DNA of 49,285 nucleotides from Nitrospirae bacterium JdFR-85. GTDB lineage: Bacteria; Nitrospirota; Thermodesulfovibrionia; Thermodesulfovibrionales; JdFR-85. This document shows positions 34,623 through 43,906 of this stretch, piece after piece (the first letter of the stretch is position 1; every line of letters begins with the position of its first letter). Position numbers and translations under genes: made by a program. Where the stretch lies: NCBI GenBank assembly GCA_002011745.1, contig MTOU01000003.1:1-49285 (forward strand), written 5' to 3'. The notes under the pieces were generated by a model. That model was not told where the DNA came from, made no database searches, and was given only the letters and a program-made list of their open reading frames with translations.

Positions 34623-35383
34623 TGTGCCTTTAGTTTTGCTCCTTCAGGGTCAAAAAGTCTCGATCTTATAATACCCCACTTGTGGAATCTGTATTTTAGG
34701 GAAGTGGCAAGAACCCCTATACCATATTTTACACTCTCTACAAAACCTACTGTGGAAGCATCCTCAAAATACCTTGCAGGACAGGATATTTCCCCAATGG
34801 AGAAGTTGAAATAACATGCCTGGGCAAGCATCTGATTATCAAAGACAAAGCCATCCGAGTTCTCATGAAGAGGCAGCGTTTCGAGAACCTTTCTTGAGAA
34901 TGCCCTGTATCCTGTATGGTATTCTGAGAGTTTCTTGCCAAGCAAAAGATTCTGAATACATGTGAGCACCCTATTGGAAATATATTTATATAGAGGCATC
35001 CCACCCTTTAGGGCACCTTCTGAGAGTACCCTTGAGCCTAAGACAACATCATACTGCCCAATAGCTATCAATGAGGCCATAGCCACTATGAGTTTTGGGG
35101 TATATTGATAATCAGGGTGTAACATAACCACCACATCAGCACCCAGTTTTAGGGCCTCCATGTAACAGGTCTTCTGATTTGCTCCATATCCTCTGTTCTG
35201 CCGATGTACCACTGTTCTTATGTTCAACTCTTTTGCAATCTCCACGGTACGATCAGAACTGGCATCATCCACAAGAATTATATCATCCACATACTCATGG
35301 GGTATCTCCTCATAAGTTTTTCGCAGTGTCTTTTCTGCATTATATGCAGGCATTACTACAACTACTTTCTTGCCATGAATCAT
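34619..35383 (-). CDS. Family 2 glycosyltransferase (polyprenyl-phosphate sugar synthase type)
   Basis: This 254-residue GT-A enzyme has [13 protein letters not shown], the first acidic site [11 protein letters not shown], and HPDYQYTP as metal site. It continues with HTGYRAFS, typical of dolichol-phosphate-mannose synthase-like enzymes. No membrane helices are evident. It probably makes a polyprenyl-phosphate-linked sugar for the membrane glycosyltransferase encoded just downstream. It overlaps both neighbours by four bases, indicating a translationally coupled set. Confidence 0.85.
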   Translation of the reverse strand: MIHGKKVVVVMPAYNAEKTLRKTYEEIPHEYVDDIILVDDASSDRTVEIAKELNIRTVVHRQNRGYGANQKTCYMEALKLGADVVVMLHPDYQYTPKLIVAMASLIAIGQYDVVLGSRVLSEGALKGGMPLYKYISNRVLTCIQNLLLGKKLSEYHTGYRAFSRKVLETLPLHENSDGFVFDNQMLAQACYFNFSIGEISCPARYFEDASTVGFVESVKYGIGVLATSLKYRFHKWGIIRSRLFDPEGAKLKAQ

Positions 35384-36396
35384 TTGACAGCCTCACCTGT
35401 TTTTATAGCATATATCTCTATTGTGCCACCTTTACGTAGGAGAGATTCAACTGCTGACATAAGGAGGGCTAAGGGTATGAGGGGAGGTGTTATACATGCT
35501 GTTGAAAGAAACTGTAATAATAGCTTTGGTTTTGGACTCCCTGAGATGAGGTTCCTTCGTATGGACTTAGATTTGAGTATATTATACAGAAAATTATGCT
35601 CAAAACCCAGGATATTCAGAAAACTCTGAAGATATCCAAAAGGATTGAACTCAAAACTGAAGTGTCGGACCTTTACAACCCTGAATAATTCTTTCTCTAA
35701 TAATATCCTGAGGCTTTTGAGAGAGAAGTGATAAAGATGATAGGGTATGTCAAGATGAAACCAGTATCTTCCAAATGTCCTTGCCTGTAGGCTGTCAAAA
35801 TTAGGCACTGCTATTGCAAGAAGTCCCCCTGGTTTAAGAAGCTTATAACATTCTTTTATAGTAACAAATGGTTCTGATATATGTTCGAGTACATGCCAGA
35901 GTGTAATCACATCCATAGATTCTTTTTCAAATCCTGCGTTTCTGATATCTCCGGTTCTTATATCAAGACCGAGTATGTCTCGGGCATGGTAGGCTGTCTC
36001 ATCATTTAACTCTAAACCGTAAGTCTTCCATCCATTGTCTCTTAGCATTGCAAGAAATACGCCTCTTCCACAACCTATATCCAATATCTGTCCCTTGGGT
36101 ATAAATTTTTTGATTCTTCTTTTTCTTTTTTCTCTGAAATGCCTAAGTACCTTTTCTACAGGACCTACAAATCTTGAATGGTTATCTCTGTATATTTCCG
36201 AGGAGTATAGCTTCTCGAGTAGTTGATGCTCTGGTGCAGGTTCTGTTATCCCCAGCCCACATTCTCTGCATCTGTAAATTCTATAATATAAGCCCTCAAA
36301 TGAAAGTTTCTCTATAAAGGGGCTTTGATTCATTGGAGTGTCACATATGGGACATCTATCCCACAGGTGGTTTATATTATCTGCGTTCTTCTTCAT
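35380..36396 (-). CDS. SAM-dependent methyltransferase with N-terminal zinc ribbon
   Basis: This 338-residue protein starts with a zinc-ribbon (CPIC...CREC, cysteines at about 15, 18, 39 and 42). A class I methyltransferase domain follows ([26 protein letters not shown]). Enzymes of this build are common in surface-polysaccharide loci and are thought to modify sugars or lipid-linked glycans. A hydrophobic stretch lies near the C-terminus. No Shine-Dalgarno sequence is seen, and an extended -10-like element (36412-36420) lies 15 bases before the ATG. Confidence 0.82.
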   Translation of the reverse strand: MKKNADNINHLWDRCPICDTPMNQSPFIEKLSFEGLYYRIYRCRECGLGITEPAPEHQLLEKLYSSEIYRDNHSRFVGPVEKVLRHFREKRKRRIKKFIPKGQILDIGCGRGVFLAMLRDNGWKTYGLELNDETAYHARDILGLDIRTGDIRNAGFEKESMDVITLWHVLEHISEPFVTIKECYKLLKPGGLLAIAVPNFDSLQARTFGRYWFHLDIPYHLYHFSLKSLRILLEKELFRVVKVRHFSFEFNPFGYLQSFLNILGFEHNFLYNILKSKSIRRNLISGSPKPKLLLQFLSTACITPPLIPLALLMSAVESLLRKGGTIEIYAIKTGEAVK

Positions 36397-36411
36397 CTGA
36401 GTATTTATAAA

Positions 36412-36420
36412 ATAATACCA
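36412..36420 (-). promoter_or_regulatory. Extended -10-like element before the methyltransferase gene
   Basis: TGGTATTAT on the minus strand matches TGn-TATAAT with one change and lies 15 bases before the ATG at 36396. It implies a leader of about eight bases, too short for a normal ribosome binding site. Confidence 0.35.
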
Positions 36421-36476
36421 TAAATCCCTTAACTAAATATAAAAGGGGTTTGGAGAGATAGCAGATTGGAACCCAA

Positions 36477-37757
36477 TTATGAGATAAATAGGTCTGCTTC
36501 CCTTGAGAGTTTCTGTATCTCAACAAGAAATTTCTCTCTATCAAGTTTTGTTCCCTTTAGTGTCGAGAGTTCTGAAGATATAATCTCCTCTGAGGCTGAA
36601 TTATTGGCAATTCTATCTGAAGAGGCTATCAGTCTTAACATGCCATAATACTTTTCTGAGTCTTCAGGAGCATGATGGAATCTTATTGTAGTCTTTATTA
36701 CATCCGAGAATTTCCATTTTTCAGCAAGAAGGGCACCTACCTCTGCATGGAAGTCTTTTAATATTTCGTTTAGGGCTTCATCAGAAATCCTATAATGGTT
36801 TATGTTTTCTAAGAGAACTGTTTTGCCAATATCATGTAACAGTCCACACACAAATGCCTCTTCAGGGTCTTCTGCACAATAAGGAGCAAGTGCACGTGCA
36901 ATAAAGGCTGTTGTCAGGGAGTGTTTTAAGATATTTTTAATCTTATTCACATTGTGTGGACTTATACCACTTAAGGCATGTACTGTTGCAACACTGATAA
37001 GGGACTTTAACCCTATGTATAAAACAGCCTGATGAAGAGAGGTGATTCTACCATGTTTTGCATAATAGGCACTGTTGACAATCTTCAGGATCTTTGAGGT
37101 TAAGATCTGGTCAGCCATTATAATCTTGACAATCTCATTAGTTGAGGTATCATCCCTTTCTAAAGCCTTGTTAAGTTTCATAACTATGTCAGGCACTGGT
37201 GGCAGATCTACTCTACCAGCGGATATATCATCTGAGATTTTCTTAATAATCCTTTTTTCATTAATAGGGATACTCTTTTTAGACTCATCAAAAAGTTTTA
37301 AGGATTGAAGTAGTATAAATGATATATTTAACTTGACCGGTCCATTTATTACATTCGGGGGAACGGAATCTACAAACTCAAAAATGCCTCCCTCCCATCT
37401 TAATGTATCAAGGAAGGCAGCCTCTACCATCTCTTTTAGGATTGTCTCGAGGGTTTTGAGATCAATCAGGCCTTCGGATATGAGATAACCTGTAAAGGGA
37501 ATACCAAGATGTCTGCTCTTCTGAAGCGCCTTTTTGAGTGTATTGGAATCAACCAGTTTTTTCTTGAGAATACACTCTCCAACCCGTTCTTCTTTTTTAT
37601 TGGATGATACAAAGATAATCTTTCCATCCTGTAAATAAAATCTTTTTTTTATATTTCCATCTGTGATGGTGAGAGTGCCTGTTTTGTTGCTTATCTCAAT
37701 CCATTGCAGTATATCAGAAAGAGGCATTAATGTGAGATTGCCTTTTATGTAAGCCAT
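36477..37757 (-). CDS. DUF4388 (PATAN) plus HDOD domain signalling protein
   Basis: This 426-residue protein has an N-terminal DUF4388/PATAN unit (about 1-150; LSDILQWIEISNKTGTLTIT), often found in two-component and motility or polysaccharide control. A C-terminal HDOD domain follows (about 190-390; LPPVPDIVMKLNKAL, IVNSAYYAKHGRITSL, GLLHDIGK). HDOD proteins scaffold signalling complexes and usually lack proven hydrolase activity. AGGAAG precedes the ATG. It stands alone between the polysaccharide genes and a divergent membrane protein gene. Confidence 0.87.
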   Translation of the reverse strand: MAYIKGNLTLMPLSDILQWIEISNKTGTLTITDGNIKKRFYLQDGKIIFVSSNKKEERVGECILKKKLVDSNTLKKALQKSRHLGIPFTGYLISEGLIDLKTLETILKEMVEAAFLDTLRWEGGIFEFVDSVPPNVINGPVKLNISFILLQSLKLFDESKKSIPINEKRIIKKISDDISAGRVDLPPVPDIVMKLNKALERDDTSTNEIVKIIMADQILTSKILKIVNSAYYAKHGRITSLHQAVLYIGLKSLISVATVHALSGISPHNVNKIKNILKHSLTTAFIARALAPYCAEDPEEAFVCGLLHDIGKTVLLENINHYRISDEALNEILKDFHAEVGALLAEKWKFSDVIKTTIRFHHAPEDSEKYYGMLRLIASSDRIANNSASEEIISSELSTLKGTKLDREKFLVEIQKLSREADLFIS

Positions 37758-37854
37758 AAAATCTTCCTTTCTAAATCTGCTTTCTGATTTTTACTATCGG
37801 ATAATTCCTTTCTACTCTTTAGTCAATATCAGAAGTTATGACCTTTCTGAATTA

Positions 37855-37863
37855 TGGTAAAAT
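37855..37863 (+). promoter_or_regulatory. Extended -10 element of the 37884 gene
   Basis: TGGTAAAAT matches the extended -10 form with one change. It lies 20 bases before the ATG at 37884, with AAGGG (37876-37880) between them as a short ribosome binding site. Confidence 0.4.
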
Positions 37864-37883
37864 ATTTTCAATTTTAAGGGTAT

Positions 37884-39716
37884 ATGCTTGTAAAGATTTA
37901 TCATAAATTTCTTCTGTTCTGGCTTCTCCTTTTAGTGTTTCTCAGTTATGCGAACAGGGTAGATGATCTTGATCTCTGGTGGCACCTGAAGAGTGGAGAA
38001 CTGATCTATAAGAACCTCAGCATCCCAGAAGAGGACCCTTTCTCATTCACATACTCTTTGCCTGCAGAGGTAAGCAGACTCGGAATAGATGAGGTTCCTT
38101 CTGAAGAGCGTCCCTCTGAAGAGGCTAACTGGTTCTGGGCTACCAGTCTTAAGAGAAACTGGCTTTCACAGGTTCTCTTCTATCTGACTTATCTTGGTGG
38201 AGGATTCATAGGTTTGGGTATTCTGAAATCCTTACTTTTTATGTCAGCTTATATGGTTCTTTATCTCACTATGCTCAGAAGAGGCGCAGACCATGCAGTA
38301 GCATTTATTGTGCTCTGTCTTGTCGCCTATATAGGACATCATTTCAATTACACAAGACCCCAGCTGTTCTCTTACCTTCTACTTCCAACCACCCTGTACT
38401 GCCTCTATGACCTTAGGAGAGGAGGTAGATTTATTTATATTCTTCCTTTAGTGACGCTCCTTTGGGCCAATCTTCACGGAGGGTATATACTCGGATTAAC
38501 AATTATGGGGAGTTTTACTTTTGTAGAAGCTCTTAAATATTTGATTGAAACTAAGACTCCTTTTTCTATTGGCTCTACAATAGAGAGAGACCAGCTCAGG
38601 AAACTTATTATCATAGTGATTCTTTCTATAATAATCACACTTCTTAACCCAAACACCTATCTCACCTTTTTATTTCCATGGTATCAGCAACAGAGTCTTT
38701 TCAGGAGTATAGAGGAATACCATAGACCCATGCTCTATGAATATCACTCTTACTGGTTCATGCTCTCTGCAGTGATAATTATGGTTCTGGTACTCTCAGT
38801 AACGAGGCGTATGGACCTTACAGAACTGTTGATCTTAACAGTTGTGATCATACCATCTCTGAAGAGCAATAAGTATATAATATATTTTGCCCTTGTATCT
38901 GGGGTCTTTTTGTCCTATGCCCTTAGTAGTGTAATCCAGAATTTTAAGTGCTGGATATCAGAGAGGTTAACCCTGTTCAGGAGAGATTTCAGTATTCCAG
39001 TGGCAGTGGTACTTTCATTGGTAATGGTTGCTGTCTCAGCTAAGACAGTCTCTACAGGTGTACTCCGTTTTGATACAAGACAGTGGATGTATCCTACAGG
39101 AGCAGTGGCATTTATAAAGGATGTGAGACCTCAGGGGAGGATGTTCAACCTTTATAACTGGGGAGGATACCTGATATGGGAGCTTTATCCTGAATACAGA
39201 GTATTCATATATGGTAGAACTCTGAATGAGACTGCCTTCTTCCATTATCATCAGATACTCAAGGCAACTAAGGGACATGGTGTTGAGAGAGCGCTCTGGA
39301 GGAGACTGTTGGATGCGTATAAAATCAATTTTATTGTTACACCTGCTGTGAGCACTTCAGGTTATGTATTCCCCCTTGTTGACAGAATATCCTTAGACAG
39401 TGAGTGGAAACCTGTGTTTGCAGATGGTAAGGCCCTTGTGTTTGTAAGAAATCGGCCAGAAAATAAGGACCTTATAGAGAGATATGAGATCCCCTTAGAT
39501 AGGATATATGACGAGATAATAGCCGAGTGTGAAAGGGGTATAGAAAAGTATCCTGCCACATGGGGGTATTATGAAACCTTAGGATATGCCTATATGAAGA
39601 AACATAGGCTAAAGGATGCCTTAAAGATGTTTGAGAAGTATCTAAGCATGAATCCATATAATCAGAAGGTGAGATACACCTATGAACTTCTAAGGAGATA
39701 TCTCTCTCAATCTTGA
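37884..39716 (+). CDS. Polytopic membrane protein with C-terminal TPR
   Basis: This 610-residue protein has around ten membrane helices (for example FLLFWLLLLVFLSYANRV and AVVLSLVMVAVSAKTVSTG). An early outer loop carries DDLDLWWHLKSGELIY, the acidic DxD-like region found in GT-C-type glycosyltransferases. A periplasmic-type domain follows, ending in a TPR (YETLGYAYMKKHRLKDALKM). The exact role is unknown; a membrane glycosyltransferase or oligosaccharide-modifying enzyme is plausible. It is convergent with the next gene, with a 27-base overlap. Confidence 0.7.
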   Translation: MLVKIYHKFLLFWLLLLVFLSYANRVDDLDLWWHLKSGELIYKNLSIPEEDPFSFTYSLPAEVSRLGIDEVPSEERPSEEANWFWATSLKRNWLSQVLFYLTYLGGGFIGLGILKSLLFMSAYMVLYLTMLRRGADHAVAFIVLCLVAYIGHHFNYTRPQLFSYLLLPTTLYCLYDLRRGGRFIYILPLVTLLWANLHGGYILGLTIMGSFTFVEALKYLIETKTPFSIGSTIERDQLRKLIIIVILSIIITLLNPNTYLTFLFPWYQQQSLFRSIEEYHRPMLYEYHSYWFMLSAVIIMVLVLSVTRRMDLTELLILTVVIIPSLKSNKYIIYFALVSGVFLSYALSSVIQNFKCWISERLTLFRRDFSIPVAVVLSLVMVAVSAKTVSTGVLRFDTRQWMYPTGAVAFIKDVRPQGRMFNLYNWGGYLIWELYPEYRVFIYGRTLNETAFFHYHQILKATKGHGVERALWRRLLDAYKINFIVTPAVSTSGYVFPLVDRISLDSEWKPVFADGKALVFVRNRPENKDLIERYEIPLDRIYDEIIAECERGIEKYPATWGYYETLGYAYMKKHRLKDALKMFEKYLSMNPYNQKVRYTYELLRRYLSQS

Positions 39717-41384
39717 GAGTTCCAGAATACTAAAATGGTCTACTCTTGCAATCTCAAGCTTTTTGTATATCTTCATTACAGCTCTTTCCCTAAGAGGGAC
39801 AGAGCTCAAAAGAGAGATAACCTTTTTATCATGAGGAGCAAAAAAGAATGGTAACTCTATGGGTGGAATATGAAAATGGTACCAATTAAGGAGTAGATGG
39901 GTCACACCAAATTCACTATGAAGCCTTCTTAGGGCCTCTAAATCATCAGACAGGTATGCATCAATCACTGCAGAGGCCCTCTTACGCATCTGGAGAGTGT
40001 ATCCTGTATGGAACGCCTGGTAGGTTTCATATCCTACAAGGATTCTTCTTCTGCTGAGCAGAGGGATTGTATCCACATCCTGTGGCCATCCTGCTATGAG
40101 TGCCTTCTTAGGAATATGGTTTCTTATATAGAGAAATAGATCTTTATTGCCTTCTTCACTGTAGAGGCCTCTGCCTGGGAAGGTTCTGTCAATTAGAAAG
40201 ACTATAAGGATTAGAAACACCAGGATAGCACCTAATATGGTTGAGTCTATCTTTTTTATAGTAGGAATTCTGACAAATACTGTCTTGGAGACTTCATAAA
40301 GGCCTATAATAAACCCTGTATGAAGTAGAATCGGCAGTATATAGAGGAGTACACGTTGGGGAAGATGTAGATATGAGTATGCCAGACAGGCGAGCTCATA
40401 GGCTAAAGAGGCACTTAAAAAGAAAACAAGAATCCAAACCTGTCTCTTTCTGAGCATCCATAATATCCAGCCAAAGGATCCTAAAAGAATCAGTGAAGCT
40501 TTAATAACTATGTTAGCTCTGACAATCCCGCTTCCTGTAAAGGCTCTTTTAACAGAATGAATAATCTGCTCTGCAAGAGAAGGGAAGGGCGGTCTATCCT
40601 CAGGTCCATATCTGCCTTCAGGACCTGTCTCTGGATACAGGTGCATATTGCTCCATGTAATCCTTTCTCCATACTGGCTCGAGACAAAAAATATCTTTGG
40701 CACTACAGCAGCCCCAACCATAGTTACGATTAGTATCAAGATCAGAAAACGTTTTCTTGTTGTAAGTGGTAGAGATTTAGAAAAAAGAAGAAAGAGAAAG
40801 AATGTGATACCACAGGGAAGCAGAGGCGGTGGATAAAAAAGTGCCTGAAAAAGGAGCATGAGAGCCATGAGTCTTATGTCTCTTCTCAGTAGTCCCCATA
40901 GAAACCCTGCTACCAGTGGATAGGAGAATGCCCTTGGCAGCCCTCCTGCTATACGGTCAAGATATATATATGAGCAGAAGGCTGCAAGAAGGCATAGTAG
41001 TCCTGTGATAGAGTCTCCCAAGGTCTTTCCAATAAGAAAAAGAAAAAGTAGTAGTAGAATAAAGAGTACTTCCTGTAGATATCTGGAAAACTCTAAGGGA
41101 TCCCAGATATATCCAGCAATGCTATAAAGTAAAGAGAATCCTAAGGGTATATTGGTGTCGAGATAATAATTGGCTATGTAGTCATCTTTGAAAACTGGTG
41201 TGCCTTCTTCACGATAAAATTCGAATATCTGCTGTCTCTGGTCATCATTTATAACCCATGGATTATGGACTATTTTGTGATGTTTTATCAGTGGAGGCCC
41301 CAGAGCAGCAATAAAAACAAGGAGGAGTATAAAAAAAACAAGATTGTATAGCTCTTTTTGAGAAGACATTTCTCTGGGTTTCAT
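39690..41384 (-). CDS. Polytopic membrane protein, GT-C-like, unknown function
   Basis: This 564-residue protein has about ten to twelve membrane helices (VFFILLLVFIAALGPPLIK; VLFILLLLFLFLIGKTLG; ILGAILVFLILIVFLID). It has an acidic outer loop (VINDDQRQQIFEF) and a C-terminal soluble part (ALIAGWPQDVDTIPLLSRRR) like that of the neighbouring 37884 protein and other GT-C-type proteins. No Shine-Dalgarno sequence is seen at 41384; an internal Met at residue 6 could be the true start. The function is not recognised. Confidence 0.65.
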   Translation of the reverse strand: MKPREMSSQKELYNLVFFILLLVFIAALGPPLIKHHKIVHNPWVINDDQRQQIFEFYREEGTPVFKDDYIANYYLDTNIPLGFSLLYSIAGYIWDPLEFSRYLQEVLFILLLLFLFLIGKTLGDSITGLLCLLAAFCSYIYLDRIAGGLPRAFSYPLVAGFLWGLLRRDIRLMALMLLFQALFYPPPLLPCGITFFLFLLFSKSLPLTTRKRFLILILIVTMVGAAVVPKIFFVSSQYGERITWSNMHLYPETGPEGRYGPEDRPPFPSLAEQIIHSVKRAFTGSGIVRANIVIKASLILLGSFGWILWMLRKRQVWILVFFLSASLAYELACLAYSYLHLPQRVLLYILPILLHTGFIIGLYEVSKTVFVRIPTIKKIDSTILGAILVFLILIVFLIDRTFPGRGLYSEEGNKDLFLYIRNHIPKKALIAGWPQDVDTIPLLSRRRILVGYETYQAFHTGYTLQMRKRASAVIDAYLSDDLEALRRLHSEFGVTHLLLNWYHFHIPPIELPFFFAPHDKKVISLLSSVPLRERAVMKIYKKLEIARVDHFSILELSRLREISP

Positions 41385-41401
41385 GGAATCAATTAGAGAA
41401 G

Positions 41402-41962
41402 CTATACCTTAAATTCCTCGGATGCCTTTTTTGCCTCTTTTACAAGGGCATAAATTTTTTCATAGTCGAGATGCTCTTTCTCTTCTGTTAAGAGGGAATC
41501 GAGTTTTTCAATTGGTTCTTTAATATTTTTGACCTTCTGGCCCAGCATCTCAAGAGTAGTATTTATGGCATTTGCAAGATCATGAACCTCATCTCCCTTT
41601 CTCAACACAAACCTAACTGTAAGGTCTCCACTTCCAACCTTTTCTTTAAGGTCTCTCTCAATTCTGTATAAAGGGCCTGCAATTCTGTGTGGGAAGAATA
41701 TGCCTATGGCCAGAGCAGCAATAAGTGCTATAAACAGGGAGCCAACTACTGCAGGCAGAAGATAGTCAAGAAAGTTCTTTGCCTGGATATGAAACTGACG
41801 ATATGTGGAGGCGATTTCTCTGTTGCTGTAAATATAAAATATGATTCCCATCAATCCTACACTCACGGAGATGATGAGGAGTATCTTCAACAGGAGTCTG
41901 ACCTGCATCTGTCTCTTTACAGAGAAGTTTATCCGTTTTCTTCTGTTTTTATTTACTCTCAT
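41402..41962 (-). CDS. HAMP-domain membrane protein without output domain
   Basis: This 186-residue protein has two membrane helices (ILLIISVSVGLMGIIFYIY and VVGSLFIALIAALAIGIFF) flanking a short outer loop. A HAMP linker follows (PHRIAGPLYRIERDLKEKVG; LRKGDEVHDLANAINTTLE), then a short helical tail. No kinase, methyl-accepting or cyclase domain is present. GGAGG lies upstream of the ATG at 41962, which I prefer over the longer frame to 41992. It lies 64 bases downstream of the cytochrome gene on the same strand, so it may signal in concert with it. Confidence 0.8.
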   Translation of the reverse strand: MRVNKNRRKRINFSVKRQMQVRLLLKILLIISVSVGLMGIIFYIYSNREIASTYRQFHIQAKNFLDYLLPAVVGSLFIALIAALAIGIFFPHRIAGPLYRIERDLKEKVGSGDLTVRFVLRKGDEVHDLANAINTTLEMLGQKVKNIKEPIEKLDSLLTEEKEHLDYEKIYALVKEAKKASEEFKV

Positions 41963-42026
41963 CTGTCCTACCTCCTTAAGAATTATAAGCAATTTAAAGG
42001 TGTTTTCAATATATCTTCAGGTTGTT

Positions 42027-43157
42027 TTATTTAGTATAAATCGATTCGTCATGACACTTGAGACAAAGGTCTTTCCTGAAATCAAACCGTGCCAGAAAGG
42101 GTTTGTCACTACCATGAGGGGAATGACAGGTGGCACAGGTTATTATACCATCCTCAATTGTGAACATATCTTCAGCTATTCTTACATTCTCCTCTGTTGC
42201 TTTTACACCAATAGGATGCGAGACTGTAAAGGTATGGCAGTTTTCACATGCCTCAATAGTAGCATATCTACCCAGGGTAAAGTGACGAACAACCTCTTCG
42301 GGTTTTTCTTCTCTTTCAGAAAAAGAGATATAACAATAAGAGGGGATATTGGCCTCTATCCACAGAAATATTCCTTCTCTTCCTTCTATCCTAAAAAATT
42401 CTGCCTTTTTAAGTGCCGGTTTAACTGTAATATCCAGGTCTGTCTCTTTTCCCGCTTTTTCCTTGGATGTGTCAATGATAATTTCTGATGATTCTACTCT
42501 ATTGCCAAAGAGGTCCTCTGAAATGGCCTTACATATATATATGTTTTTATAACTGAGGCCCGAGACTTTGATCCTGTGTGTCCAAGAATAAATCTCAGAA
42601 TCTTCAATCCTAACAGGAGATTCTTCTGAATCTTTTTTGTGACATTCTACCGAAGTGGTGGCAGGTGTGTCTGTTTCCCAAAAAAGGGTAACACTCATAA
42701 AGACCCCTCTTTTGATCTCTTCAGGTAAAACCTCTGAAAGGCTTTTTAAAGGCTTGAATCTATTGCTGTAGTCTTTTGCTTTTGAAGGGATAACTTTGAG
42801 TATGAACGGCTCTGACTGATTGTTGTCTTCGTTAGAGAGGATCAGCTCTGCTTTATAAGTCTTGTCTTTTTCGAGATTCTCGATATGTAGGATAAAATTG
42901 TTAAGTGGTGTAGAGGTCTCAAGCAGAATCTTGGGAGGCAGAGCCTCAGAGGTCTCTTCTTCTACATGGCATACCTTACAGTCAGCCAGCACTATAGAAT
43001 GTATGTATGGACTATTTGATGCCTTATCATATACATCTTTATGACATTCTATACATTCACTTTTGCCTGATTCATCAGGTGCTTTAGAGGAAACAGGTGA
43101 AGAGATAAGAATGCTTAATATTATAATAGCTGTTGCAAGAATCCCTAAAGATCTCAT
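42027..43157 (-). CDS. Secreted pentaheme c-type cytochrome
   Basis: This 376-residue protein has an N-terminal signal peptide (MRSLGILATAIIILSILIS). CxxCH heme motifs are at 35-39 (CIECH) and 60-64 (CKVCH), and three more lie near the C-terminus at 304 (CENCH), 341 (CATCH) and 365 (CLKCH). The C-terminal part resembles doubled-CxxCH cytochromes. Between the heme groups lies a region of about 230 residues predicted to be beta-rich and possibly fibronectin-III-like, with WETDTPATTSVE. It probably resides in the periplasm or at the cell surface and carries electrons. TAAGGGA precedes the ATG. Confidence 0.85.
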   Translation of the reverse strand: MRSLGILATAIIILSILISSPVSSKAPDESGKSECIECHKDVYDKASNSPYIHSIVLADCKVCHVEEETSEALPPKILLETSTPLNNFILHIENLEKDKTYKAELILSNEDNNQSEPFILKVIPSKAKDYSNRFKPLKSLSEVLPEEIKRGVFMSVTLFWETDTPATTSVECHKKDSEESPVRIEDSEIYSWTHRIKVSGLSYKNIYICKAISEDLFGNRVESSEIIIDTSKEKAGKETDLDITVKPALKKAEFFRIEGREGIFLWIEANIPSYCYISFSEREEKPEEVVRHFTLGRYATIEACENCHTFTVSHPIGVKATEENVRIAEDMFTIEDGIITCATCHSPHGSDKPFLARFDFRKDLCLKCHDESIYTK

Positions 43158-43212
43158 TCACAAATCCCTTAGGCAAAGGTATGCTCAGCCATGATACTTT
43201 GTAGCTAAGCTA

Positions 43213-43240
43213 ATTTTATACTTCGGTTTTATTTTATCAA
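43213..43240 (-). promoter_or_regulatory. Cytochrome gene promoter
   Basis: On the minus strand TTGATA (43235-43240), 16 bases and TAAAAT (43213-43218) form a fair sigma-70-type promoter about 55 bases before the cytochrome ATG. It shares two bases with the AT-rich palindrome at 43239-43256. Confidence 0.45.
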
Positions 43241-43256
43241 AACTTTAAAAAGTTTT
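43239..43256. repeat. AT-rich palindrome at the cytochrome -35 region
   Basis: AAAACTTT (43239-43246) and AAAGTTTT (43249-43256) are perfect eight-base arms separated by two As. The site lies in the divergent gap between the cytochrome and the polysaccharide regulator and touches the cytochrome -35 box. It may be a protein-binding site, but AT-rich palindromes also arise by chance. Confidence 0.35.
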
Positions 43257-43290
43257 CCACAACTTTGATTTTTTAGGGCTTTATATGTTA

Positions 43291-43307
43291 TGTTCATATT
43301 ATGAACA
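43291..43307 (+). promoter_or_regulatory. Operator-like 17-base palindrome over the regulator start codon
   Basis: TGTTCATA-T-TATGAACA is a perfect palindrome with eight-base arms and a single central base. The ATG of the MarR-type regulator (43301) lies in its right arm. TATGTT (43289-43294) with TTGATT (43265-43270) could be its promoter, so a bound repressor would block transcription. The position suits autoregulation by the encoded protein. Confidence 0.5.
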
Positions 43308-43906
43308 ATTCACAGAAATCTGATACAGAGGAGTATAGGGCTTTACAGATCCTTGACGAGCTTTCAAATAATAACTCTCTTACTCAGAGAGAACTGAGCA
43401 AGCGGCTTGGAATTGCCTTGGGACTTGTGAATTCATATATAAAGAACCTGATAAAAAAGGGTTATATAACAGTAAAATCCATACCCCCTAAGCGATATGT
43501 CTACTATCTTACACCAAAGGGTTTTACAGAAAAGACCCGCCTTACATATCGTCTTTTACAGGATTATACAAGAATATATCGTGAAGCAAGGGCTAATCTC
43601 AAAAAACTATTTCAAGAAATCCAGTCCGAGGGTACAAGAAGGGTTGTCTTTGCTGGTGCAGATGAGGTGGCTGAAATAGCATATATTACCCTTCAGGAGA
43701 CTAAGCTTGAACTGGTAGGAGTAATGGATGATTCACAAATAGGTAAGGAATTCTTTGCCTTTAAGGTACATCCACTTAAGAACCTTCTGCAGACAGAATA
43801 TGATGTGGTGATTATAGCCTCCTATCTTAAGCGAGGCCAACTCTATGAAGCCCTTAAAGAGTTGGGGATAGAGGAGAAGAAGATAAAGAGTATTTTTGTA
43901 CAATGA
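43301..43906 (+). CDS. EPS-associated MarR-type regulator with nucleotide-binding domain
   Basis: This 201-residue protein has an N-terminal winged helix (LTQRELSKRLGIALGLVNSYIK; a wing near SIPPKRYVYYLT) of the kind often encoded first in exopolysaccharide/O-antigen loci. A linking helix and a C-terminal Rossmann-like domain follow (RRVVFAGADEVAEIAY; VGVMDDSQIGKEF; DVVIIASYLKRGQLYEAL) that may sense a nucleotide or sugar nucleotide. There is no Shine-Dalgarno sequence; the start codon sits inside a perfect palindrome. The stop overlaps the flippase start (ATGA). Confidence 0.85.
   Translation: MNNSQKSDTEEYRALQILDELSNNNSLTQRELSKRLGIALGLVNSYIKNLIKKGYITVKSIPPKRYVYYLTPKGFTEKTRLTYRLLQDYTRIYREARANLKKLFQEIQSEGTRRVVFAGADEVAEIAYITLQETKLELVGVMDDSQIGKEFFAFKVHPLKNLLQTEYDVVIIASYLKRGQLYEALKELGIEEKKIKSIFVQ

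Noticed and set aside
41841-42488. 215-residue plus-strand open frame
   Set aside because: It lies opposite the HAMP and cytochrome genes, which have signal peptides, domain motifs and ribosome binding sites. The plus frame shows no recognisable domain.
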